A stretch of 6,717 nucleotides of DNA, taken from the NCBI GenBank assembly GCA_020724025.1, contig DYHU01000155.1:1832-8548 (forward strand), read 5' to 3'. This stretch comes from Syntrophorhabdus sp. GTDB taxonomy: Bacteria > Desulfobacterota > BSN033 > UBA1163. Below, one piece after another: positions 1 to 6,347 of the stretch; the stretch's first letter is position 1; every line of letters starts with the position of its first letter. The translations under genes and the position numbers were made by a program. The notes under the pieces were generated by a model. It searched no databases and was not told the origin of the DNA. It saw only the letters and a list, made by a program, of their open reading frames with translations.

Positions 1-1902
1 CTTTGTGTAAGGGGAAGCTATGGCTTCGACTTTGTCCATAGCCCAGATAGATTAACCAAACCTCTCGTCAAAGTGAAGGACACTTTTACAGAGTTATCTT
101 GGGAACAAGCATTGGAATTAATTGCAACCCAATTCAAGCGAATAAAGAATGGATATGGTCCCGATAGCTTAGCTATTCTTGGCTCCTCCAAATGTACCAA
201 TGAAGAGAACTATCTCCTGCAGAGATTCTCAAGATCTGTTTTGGGCACAAATAATATTGATAACGGGAGTCGCTTGTATAACTCTGTTATACGCCAAGGC
301 CTCGGCTCCTCTATTGGTTTCTCCGGCACGACAAATTACCTTAGCAATCTTGAACAGTCGGAGGTAATAATGGTTGTTGGAGCCAACCCCTCCGTCTCAG
401 CTCCTATCGTTGAATACGCTATAAAACGTGCCGTTAAATATAAAGGCGCTAAGTTGATTTTGATAGACCCGCGGCAAACGAAGCTTTCTCCATTTGCCCA
501 CCTCTGGCTACGACCCAAAATTGGCACTGATGTGGCTTTGCTAAATAGCTTGGCAAAGGTGATTATTGATGAAGGTTTGTTAGACGAGGAATTCGTCGCC
601 AGGAGAACGGATAATTTTAAGGCGCTGACCAAAGCCTTAGAAAGATATTCTCCGGAATATGCCGAGACTGTCACAGGCATTCCCAATCATGAAATTCGCG
701 CCGCCGCTCGATTATATGCTATGGCAAGTGGAGCAACAATTGTATTTGGCGCAGGAATCACCCAGCATGCAAATGGAACGAATGGCGTCAAGGCTATATC
801 GAACCTGGCGCTATTGACCGGGAACATCGGGCGAAGGGGAGGCGGCATTTATGCTCTGCAGAGAGAAAATAATGGACAGGGCGCCTGTGACATGGGAGCA
901 TTGCCCAAATTCCTCCCTGGATACCAGGATGTGGCGGATGCCCAAACGAGGAAAAAGTTTGAAGAAAACTGGAAGGTGAGCTTGCCAGCTAACCCCGGGC
1001 TAACCGCTTTAGAGATGATAGAGCAAGCGAAAGAGGGAAAGATCAAGGGCTTATATATCGTGGGAGAAAATCCCATTTTAAGCTTCCCCCACTCAAGCCT
1101 CGTTGCCGAGGCCTTTGCTTCTCTTGATTTTCTCGTGGTGCAGGATATGTTCTTTACTGAAACAGCCAGACTGGCGAATGTAATTCTACCTGCAGCAAGC
1201 TTTGCTGAAAAGGAGGGTACATTCACTAATTTTGAAGGAAGGGTAAATAGAGTGCGGAAAGCAATCGAACCATTTGGTGAAAGCTTGCCAGACTGGGAAA
1301 TAATCCTACGACTGGCTGAAAAGATAGGGTCTCCGCTGCCTTTCTCTTCCCTTCGACAGGTTATGGATGAGATTGAAGAACTGATTCCCTTATATGAAGG
1401 GTATACCGATTCCGAGAGGCTATATCAGGCTGAGCCGGACACCCGGGAAACCAGACGCACCTATATGGAACAATTCTTAAGGGGATTTGCCCGCTTCTCA
1501 CCGGCTGAATATATCCCGCGAGGAGATGAAGCAAAAGAGGATTATCCCTTTACCTTATTGACCGGAACCATTTTGTATCACTTCGGCACTGGTGTCAGAA
1601 GCTCGAGGGCTTCGCGGTCGAAGAAATTCCTTCCACAGGCTTTTGTGGAAATTGGCGAATCTGATGCTAAAAAGCTTGGAATTGGCCATGGTGATAAAGT
1701 CAAAGTCATTTCGCCTTTGGCTGAATTGACTGCCTCACTCAGAATTACCGACACACTCCCTAAAGGGACAGTCTTCATACCTCACTCATTCCCGGAGTGC
1801 CCTGTTAATAGGCTATTCAACATCGTTTTAGATCCAGAGGCAAAAACGCCTTCACTCAAGGCATGTAATGTGAGGATTGAAAGGATTGGACTTCATGGAT
1901 AA
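1..1902 (+). CDS. Formate dehydrogenase/NuoG-like molybdopterin oxidoreductase subunit with altered active site (5' end missing)
   Basis: The reading frame is open from base 1 through TAA at 1900-1902, giving 633 visible residues; the true start lies to the left. Visible residues begin LCVRGSYGFDF, where Cys2 matches the fourth Cys of the N-terminal [4Fe-4S] domain in FdhF-type enzymes. The molybdopterin core follows, including QGACDMGALP (residues 292-301), and a C-terminal molybdopterin dinucleotide-binding domain from about residue 515 to 628. The fold is that of bis-MGD Mo/W enzymes, most like FdhF/FdhA. By-eye alignment to E. coli FdhF puts Tyr93 at the Sec140/Cys site, Asn94 at His141, Gln287 at Arg333, Glu289 at Gln335 and Arg4 at Lys44. 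These changes argue against normal formate chemistry. The gene overlaps the NuoE-like gene by 8 bases, so the products probably form one complex. Whether the missing N-terminus carries NuoG/HydA-like ferredoxin domains cannot be seen. Family placement is firm; function is uncertain. Confidence 0.88.
   Translation, partial: LCVRGSYGFDFVHSPDRLTKPLVKVKDTFTELSWEQALELIATQFKRIKNGYGPDSLAILGSSKCTNEENYLLQRFSRSVLGTNNIDNGSRLYNSVIRQGLGSSIGFSGTTNYLSNLEQSEVIMVVGANPSVSAPIVEYAIKRAVKYKGAKLILIDPRQTKLSPFAHLWLRPKIGTDVALLNSLAKVIIDEGLLDEEFVARRTDNFKALTKALERYSPEYAETVTGIPNHEIRAAARLYAMASGATIVFGAGITQHANGTNGVKAISNLALLTGNIGRRGGGIYALQRENNGQGACDMGALPKFLPGYQDVADAQTRKKFEENWKVSLPANPGLTALEMIEQAKEGKIKGLYIVGENPILSFPHSSLVAEAFASLDFLVVQDMFFTETARLANVILPAASFAEKEGTFTNFEGRVNRVRKAIEPFGESLPDWEIILRLAEKIGSPLPFSSLRQVMDEIEELIPLYEGYTDSERLYQAEPDTRETRRTYMEQFLRGFARFSPAEYIPRGDEAKEDYPFTLLTGTILYHFGTGVRSSRASRSKKFLPQAFVEIGESDAKKLGIGHGDKVKVISPLAELTASLRITDTLPKGTVFIPHSFPECPVNRLFNIVLDPEAKTPSLKACNVRIERIGLHG
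1881..1885 (+). promoter_or_regulatory. Ribosome binding site for the NuoE-like gene
   Basis: AAGGA lies 9 bases before ATG 1895, inside the end of the upstream gene. It supports ATG 1895 rather than the in-frame TTG at 1877. The overlap suggests translational coupling. Confidence 0.5.
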
Positions 1903-2383
1903 GGCGAAGATAACCACAGACGCAGAAGCCAGCCTGGCACAAATAAATGAAATTGTGGCTGAGTACAGTCAACAGAAGTGGGCATTGATCCCCTTAGTTC
2001 AAAAAATCCAAAATGCATTTGGCTATATTCCTCCCCAATCTATACCAATAATAGCTAAAAATCTGAGGCTCTTCACCAGTCAGGTGCAAGGGGTTATTTC
2101 CTTCTATGCCCAGCTCTATACTGAGCCACGGGGGAGGCGTGTGGTCAGGGTCTGTCGGGGAACAGCCTGCCATGTGCGCGGTGGTAAGACGATACTGAAA
2201 TTGGTGAGACACCATCTGGGTATAGAAGAAGGTCAAACCACCCCCGACCTGGAATACACTTTGGAGACGGTTGCCTGCATCGGCGTTTGTGCCCTGGCGC
2301 CCAATATGGTCATTGGCGACAGGGTCTTTGGTCACCTGAATCCCAAGAAGGTGGAGCAATTGTTCAAGAAGGTTGGAGAGTAG
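1895..2383 (+). CDS. nuoE: NuoE/HydC-like [2Fe-2S] thioredoxin-fold subunit
   Basis: This is a 162-residue protein, the normal size for the 24-kDa (NuoE/HydC) family. It has an N-terminal helical part (about residues 10-75, with the family-typical GYIP and GVISFYAQL stretches) and a thioredoxin-like ferredoxin domain. The [2Fe-2S] ligands are visible as Cys87-x4-Cys92 (CRGTACHVRG) and Cys128-x3-Cys132 (CIGVCALAP). In complex I and HydABC-type enzymes this subunit sits beside the NuoF/HydB flavoprotein and exchanges electrons with its FMN. No signal peptide or membrane segment is seen, so it should be cytoplasmic. The gene overlaps the upstream gene by 8 bases and ends one base before the flavoprotein start, as expected for subunits made together. 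The N-terminal start at 1895 is chosen because of the ribosome binding site at 1881-1885; a TTG at 1877 would add six residues. The name hydC or bfuC would be equally valid. Confidence 0.93.
   Translation: MDKAKITTDAEASLAQINEIVAEYSQQKWALIPLVQKIQNAFGYIPPQSIPIIAKNLRLFTSQVQGVISFYAQLYTEPRGRRVVRVCRGTACHVRGGKTILKLVRHHLGIEEGQTTPDLEYTLETVACIGVCALAPNMVIGDRVFGHLNPKKVEQLFKKVGE
2375..2378 (+). promoter_or_regulatory. Ribosome binding site deciding the start of the fusion flavoprotein
   Basis: GGAG lies 6 bases before ATG 2385 and inside the last codons of the NuoE-like gene. It selects ATG 2385 over the in-frame TTG at 2373, which overlaps this site and has no site of its own. Confidence 0.6.
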
Positions 2384-2384
2384 T

Positions 2385-5300
2385 ATGCAAAACCATCGTA
2401 CTGTTTTCGTCTGTCAGGGAACAGGATGCCTCTCAACCGGATCCGATGCCGTTTATGAGGCGCTTAAGGCAGAAGTGGAAAGGCTCGGGTTAAGGGATGT
2501 TGAGGTAGATTTCACCGGTTGTCACGGTTTCTGTGAACAAGGACCCAATGTAGTAATTGAACCTCAGGGTATTTTCTATACCCATGCCCAGTCTGAAGAT
2601 GCAGCGGAGATTGTCTGTTCTCACCTTCGAGATGGCAAGCCGGTGGAACGACTTTTCTACCGTGACCCGGTGACTAACAAAGCAATACCATACTATTCAG
2701 AGATAAACTTTTACAAAAAACAGCAGCGAATTATTTTGCGCAATTGTGGGCGTATCAATCCTGAGAAAATTGATCACTATATTGCCCAGAGAGGTTATCA
2801 GGCTCTTAGAAAGTGTTTATTAGAGATGACGCCCGAGCAGGTCATAGAAGAGGTGAATAGGTCGGGGCTGCGAGGCCGTGGTGGCGCTGGCTTCCCTACT
2901 GGGCGAAAGTGGGAGTTCTGCCGCAAGGCTCAGGGAGACAAGAAATATGTTATCTGCAATGCCGATGAAGGCGACCCCGGCGCTTTTATGGATCGCTCCA
3001 TATTAGAGGCAGACCCTCACTCTGTCATTGAAGGGCTAACCATTGCAGGATATGCCATAGGTGCCACCGAGGGCTATATCTATGTGCGCGCGGAGTATCC
3101 TTTGGCGGTAAAACGAGTTTTCATCGCTTTAGAACAAACCCGAGAAAGAGGATTCTTAGGAAAAGATATTCTTGGCTCAGGATTTGATTTTACGATCTAT
3201 GTCAAAGAGGGCGCCGGGGCTTTCGTTTGTGGTGAAGAAACAGCTTTAATGGCTTCCATCGAGAGCCGACGGGGCATGCCTCGTCCCCGTCCTCCATTTC
3301 CCGCTGAATCAGGTCTGGAGGGAAAGCCTACTATCATTAACAATGTAAAGACTCTGTCTTCGGTTCCTATTGTCATTGATCAGGGGGGCAATTGGTTTGC
3401 CAGCATTGGCACCGAAAAGAGCAAGGGGGCGGCCGTCTTTGCCCTTACCGGGAAGATTGCGAACAGCGGATTGGTAGAGGTGCCGATGGGGACTCCCCTT
3501 TCTACCATCATTTTTGATATCGGGGGCGGCATTCCCCGGGGCAAACTGTTTAAGGCAGTCCAAACGGGAGGGCCTTCAGGCGGATGCATCCCCGCCCGCT
3601 TCTTCGATACCCCGGTGGAATATGAAACCCTATCCCAGCTTGGCTCAATTATGGGCTCTGGAGGCATGGTGGTATTGGATGAGACTACCTGCATGGTAGA
3701 GGTAGCCAGGTATTTCCTGAGCTTCACTCAAGCCGAGTCCTGCGGAAAATGTGTCCCCTGCCGTCTGGGGACTAAGCAAATGTTGGAAATCCTGACCAGA
3801 ATCACTCAGGGTAAAGGACGTGAGAGTGACATGGATACCTTGCTCAATATAGCTAAGACAGTCAAGGAGTGCTCACTCTGTGGCTTGGGGCAAACTTGCC
3901 CGAACCCTGTGCTTACTACCCTCAATTATTTTAGAGACGAATATGAAGCTCACATAAAAGAGAAGAGATGCCCTGCTGCGGTCTGCGATGCACTCATGAT
4001 TTCACCCTGTCAGCATACCTGCCCGGTAGGCATCAATATTCCTAAATATGTGGCTCATATTGCAGCAAGTGAATACTTGGAGGCTATCGAAACAATCAGG
4101 GAGCGTAATCCCTTCCCCGCTATTTGCGGCCGCATCTGCCATCATCCTTGCGAAGGCAGGTGTCGCCGTGGAGAACTCGACGAGCCTGTAGATATCAGGG
4201 CGCTGAAGCGCTTCGCTGCCGACTGGTATTTTGACCACGCCAGTGAATTGCCCGAGCCAGTTCCCTTCCCCAAAACTAAGAGCCAAAAGATTGCTGTGGT
4301 GGGAGCCGGACCCTGTGGACTGTCTTGCGCCTACTTTTTAGCTCAGATGGGTTATCCAACTACGATCTTTGAGGTTCTACCTGTAGGCGGGGGCATGCTT
4401 TCAGTGGCCATACCTGATTTTCGCTTGTCAAGAGAGGTCATTGAAAAGGAGATAGAGTATATCATCAAATGCGGCGTAGAGATAAAATTCGATACGCCTA
4501 TCAACGTAAATTTCACTGTAGAAGACATTAGAAGGAGTGGCTTTGAGGCCGTCTTCATTGCTGCTGGGGCTCAAAGAAGCCAGCGTATTGGCATACCTGG
4601 AGAGATAGAGGACCTCGAAGGCTTCTACCATGGTTTAAGATTTCTAAGGGATGTGAAGGTGGGTAAGCCGGTCAGAATTGGGCGTCGCGTAGCTGTTATT
4701 GGAGGCGGGAATGTAGCTCTGGATGCCTCTCGAACTTCCCTTCGCCTTGGCGCTGATGAAGTCGATATCTTCTACCGGCGGTCACGGGAGGAGATGCTTG
4801 TTACCGAGGTGGAATATAATGAGGCTTTGGCTGAGGGCGTCAGGATAAACTTCCTCGTCAGTCCTACACGAATCGTAAGCGATAAATGGAAGGTAACTGG
4901 CTTACAATGTATTCGCATGATGCTGGCCGAGCCTGACGCCAGCGGACGCCGACGCCCCATTCCTATCCCAGGCTCCGAGTTCTTTGTCGAGGCAGACACT
5001 GTTATAGCTGCCGTAGGTCAAGCCCCAGACCTATCGTTCTTACCACCAGACAGTGCCCTGGAACGCTCCAGATGGGAAAGGTTGGTCGTTGATGAAAATA
5101 GATTAGCTACCAATCTCCCTGGAGTCTTTGCCGGAGGGGATTTCGTCAGCGGACCAGGTATGGTGATCGATGCTATCGCTGGTGGTAGGAGAGCAGCTAT
5201 TGCCATAGACAAATACCTCAGGGGCGATACTTCGCGAGTTGAAATATATGACCTGAAGCCCAGCGTTATCGAGGAAGTGATAAGTAAGGAAGAAGAGGAG

Positions 5301-5447
5301 ACTTGGGAGCCTCAATTTAGGCCGGAAATGTCCCGGCTTCCTGTTGAAGAAAGAAAACGCAGCTTTAAGGAGACAGAATTGGGGTTCTCAGAGGAGAAAG
5401 CCGGGCAAGAAGCTAAGCGATGCTTAAGGTGTGACTTGGAAAGATAG
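2385..5447 (+). CDS. nuoF: HydB/NuoF - NfnB/GltD fusion flavoprotein (NAD(H)/FMN plus NADP(H)/FAD oxidoreductase)
   Basis: This 1020-residue protein joins two flavoprotein modules. Residues 1-95 form a thioredoxin-like [2Fe-2S] domain (Cys10, Cys15, Cys46, Cys50). Residues about 140-525 are the NuoF body: FMN/NADH-site glycine motif GLRGRGGAGFPTG (161-173), NADEGDPGAF (192-201), an SLBB region, and [4Fe-4S] ligands Cys453, Cys456, Cys459 and Cys499. RCPAAVC (528-534) resembles the HydB tail. From about residue 535 the protein is NfnB/GltD-like: a helical Fe-S domain (Cys542, Cys546, Cys581, Cys585, Cys589, Cys593), an FAD Rossmann motif VGAGPCG (639-645), a nucleotide-binding motif GGGNVALD (773-780) with FYRRSREEM (796-804) suggesting NADP(H), and an FAD motif VFAGGD (914-919). 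The chain ends with CLRC (1013-1016). Context suggests an electron-bifurcating (Bfu/HydABC-like) or transhydrogenase core feeding MetVF; that role is inferred. Domain calls are firm. Confidence 0.93.
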   Translation: MQNHRTVFVCQGTGCLSTGSDAVYEALKAEVERLGLRDVEVDFTGCHGFCEQGPNVVIEPQGIFYTHAQSEDAAEIVCSHLRDGKPVERLFYRDPVTNKAIPYYSEINFYKKQQRIILRNCGRINPEKIDHYIAQRGYQALRKCLLEMTPEQVIEEVNRSGLRGRGGAGFPTGRKWEFCRKAQGDKKYVICNADEGDPGAFMDRSILEADPHSVIEGLTIAGYAIGATEGYIYVRAEYPLAVKRVFIALEQTRERGFLGKDILGSGFDFTIYVKEGAGAFVCGEETALMASIESRRGMPRPRPPFPAESGLEGKPTIINNVKTLSSVPIVIDQGGNWFASIGTEKSKGAAVFALTGKIANSGLVEVPMGTPLSTIIFDIGGGIPRGKLFKAVQTGGPSGGCIPARFFDTPVEYETLSQLGSIMGSGGMVVLDETTCMVEVARYFLSFTQAESCGKCVPCRLGTKQMLEILTRITQGKGRESDMDTLLNIAKTVKECSLCGLGQTCPNPVLTTLNYFRDEYEAHIKEKRCPAAVCDALMISPCQHTCPVGINIPKYVAHIAASEYLEAIETIRERNPFPAICGRICHHPCEGRCRRGELDEPVDIRALKRFAADWYFDHASELPEPVPFPKTKSQKIAVVGAGPCGLSCAYFLAQMGYPTTIFEVLPVGGGMLSVAIPDFRLSREVIEKEIEYIIKCGVEIKFDTPINVNFTVEDIRRSGFEAVFIAAGAQRSQRIGIPGEIEDLEGFYHGLRFLRDVKVGKPVRIGRRVAVIGGGNVALDASRTSLRLGADEVDIFYRRSREEMLVTEVEYNEALAEGVRINFLVSPTRIVSDKWKVTGLQCIRMMLAEPDASGRRRPIPIPGSEFFVEADTVIAAVGQAPDLSFLPPDSALERSRWERLVVDENRLATNLPGVFAGGDFVSGPGMVIDAIAGGRRAAIAIDKYLRGDTSRVEIYDLKPSVIEEVISKEEEETWEPQFRPEMSRLPVEERKRSFKETELGFSEEKAGQEAKRCLRCDLER

Positions 5448-5451
5448 GGGG
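5446..5451 (+). promoter_or_regulatory. Ribosome binding site of metV
   Basis: AGGGGG, 6 bases before ATG 5458, overlaps the TAG stop of the fusion flavoprotein gene. It favours ATG 5458 over the in-frame GTG at 5431, which would lie inside the upstream gene and lacks a comparable site. Confidence 0.65.
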
Positions 5452-5457
5452 TTGAGC

Positions 5458-6102
5458 ATGAAATCCATTACCAAACAGAAGCCCTTTGATGAAATAAAGC
5501 AGCAATTAGATAGGTTCGACCGAGTGTATATCATAGGTTGTGGCACGTGCGCCACAATGACCAAAACCGGCGGTAAAGAAGAGGTTTTGGATATGAAGAA
5601 GCGTTTAGAAGAACTGGACAAATTAGTGACCGGCTGGACGGTTATCCCCACTGCTTGTGATGAGATGACCGAGGTAGCTATCAGAGAAGTTGATGGAGCC
5701 ATTCGGAATGTGAACTGTATCCTGGTTATGGCATGCGCTCTGGGAGTACACAGGGTGAGCTTATATATTGACAAGCCAGTTATCCCAGCCTTGGATACCT
5801 TGTTCATAGGCATAGAAGATAGCCCAGGCTATTTTCATGAAGTCTGTGCCCAGTGCGGTCAGTGTGTCATGGGGGAAACAGCGAGCATTTGTCCTCTCAC
5901 AGCATGCCACAAAGGTTTGTTAAACGGTCCCTGTGGTGGGACTAACAATGGCAAATGTGAGGTGGACAAGGAGAAGGATTGCGCCTGGACACTTATCTAT
6001 CAGCGATTAAGAGATCAAGGAAGACTCGATTTGATGCGGAAGTATCATCCTCCCAAAAATTATCAGGTAGTGCCTAGACCAAAGATAACTAAAGTAGCCT
6101 AA
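5458..6102 (+). CDS. metV: MetV, Fe-S/zinc partner subunit of methylenetetrahydrofolate reductase
   Basis: This 214-residue, Cys-rich protein belongs to the MTHFR C-terminal (MetV) family. The N-terminal half carries GCGTC (Cys28, Cys31), TACDEM (Cys67), Cys87 and MACALGVHRV (Cys93). The C-terminal half has CAQCGQC (130, 133, 136), then Cys145, Cys150, the family-typical NGPCGG (Cys159), Cys167 and Cys175. In acetogens MetV pairs with MetF and carries Fe-S clusters that pass electrons to the MetF flavin for reduction of methylene-THF to methyl-THF. Which cysteines bind clusters or zinc is not settled by the sequence. The gene starts 10 bases after the flavoprotein gene, so it should be translated from the same message, and metF follows after a 245-base spacer. 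It has no signal peptide or membrane segment. The pairing with metF makes the identification firm; the direct electron donor is inferred to be the upstream flavoprotein. Confidence 0.93.
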   Translation: MKSITKQKPFDEIKQQLDRFDRVYIIGCGTCATMTKTGGKEEVLDMKKRLEELDKLVTGWTVIPTACDEMTEVAIREVDGAIRNVNCILVMACALGVHRVSLYIDKPVIPALDTLFIGIEDSPGYFHEVCAQCGQCVMGETASICPLTACHKGLLNGPCGGTNNGKCEVDKEKDCAWTLIYQRLRDQGRLDLMRKYHPPKNYQVVPRPKITKVA

Positions 6103-6137
6103 CCTGGCGTAGCCGGAAACAAACAGGGTTTGTAATC

Positions 6138-6275
6138 ACAAATTCCAAATGACAAATTCCAAATCCCAAATAAATTCCAAGTTTCAAGTCCAAATAAGGG
6201 AAACGATTTTGTCTTTAATTTTGAATTTTGGATATTGGAACTTATTTGTAATTTGGTGCTTGGTATTTGGTGCTT
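6138..6275 (+). repeat. Imperfect palindromic A/T-rich intergenic repeat
   Basis: The left arm carries two copies of ACAAATTCCAAAT (6138-6150 and 6152-6164). The right arm carries two copies of ATTTGGTGCTT (6251-6261 and 6265-6275). Both pairs have a 14-base period. Inner segments 6159-6180 and 6235-6256 are inverted complements at 19 of 22 positions, flanking a loop of about 54 bases, so a transcript could fold into a long hairpin. The strand is nominal. Similar motif families occur as dispersed intergenic repeats in environmental bacteria, as I recall. It may be a mobile palindromic element or MITE-like relic; no transposase or target-site duplication is seen. The open frame running through it is a by-product of the repeat. 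Confidence 0.75.
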
Positions 6276-6294
6276 CGTTTAAAACGAATATTTT

Positions 6295-6309
6295 TTGCCA
6301 TTTTGGCAA
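6295..6309 (+). other. Small perfect hairpin upstream of metF
   Basis: TTGCCA, a TTT loop and TGGCAA form a 6-bp stem 38 bases before the metF start. No T-run follows the stem on either strand in the direction needed, so it is not a convincing terminator. It could shape the 5' end of the metF message, or be chance. Confidence 0.4.
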
Positions 6310-6336
6310 CCACCCTATTAATAAGGGGATAACCGG

Positions 6337-6341
6337 GGAGG
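6337..6341 (+). promoter_or_regulatory. Strong ribosome binding site of metF
   Basis: GGAGG lies 6 bases before ATG 6348. An in-frame TAA at 6330-6332 rules out an earlier start. This is the strongest such site in the window, fitting a gene that cannot rely on translational coupling because of the 245-base spacer. Confidence 0.8.
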
Positions 6342-6347
6342 GGAGTA

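Noticed and set aside
73..75. GTG as the start of the formate dehydrogenase-like gene
   Set aside because: The frame is open back to base 1, and residues encoded at 1-72 (LCVRGSYGFDF and PDRLTKPL) match the family, so the gene begins outside the window.
336..686. Minus-strand open frames opposite the five genes (for example 336-686, 849-1226, 3380-3727, 5424-5813)
   Set aside because: They lie antisense to strongly recognisable genes, show no family motifs, and are expected shadows of the coding strand.
1..1902. Calling the first gene a functional formate dehydrogenase
   Set aside because: The catalytic Sec/Cys, His and Arg positions read Tyr, Asn and Gln. There is no in-frame TGA, so no selenocysteine is possible in the visible part.
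3960..4020. Fusion junction as a missed stop or frameshift between a nuoF and a gltD gene
   Set aside because: The frame is continuous, no start with a ribosome binding site is seen at the junction, and both HydB-like and NfnB-like motifs run through it in order.
6267..6294. Possible metF promoter: TTGGTG, 16-base spacer, TATTTT
   Set aside because: Both hexamers match the sigma-70 consensus poorly and the -35-like box lies within the repeat, in A/T-rich DNA where such matches arise by chance.
6295..6309. Hairpin as a rho-independent terminator between metV and metF
   Set aside because: The stem is only 6 bp and no T-run follows it on the plus strand; on the minus strand an A-run follows.
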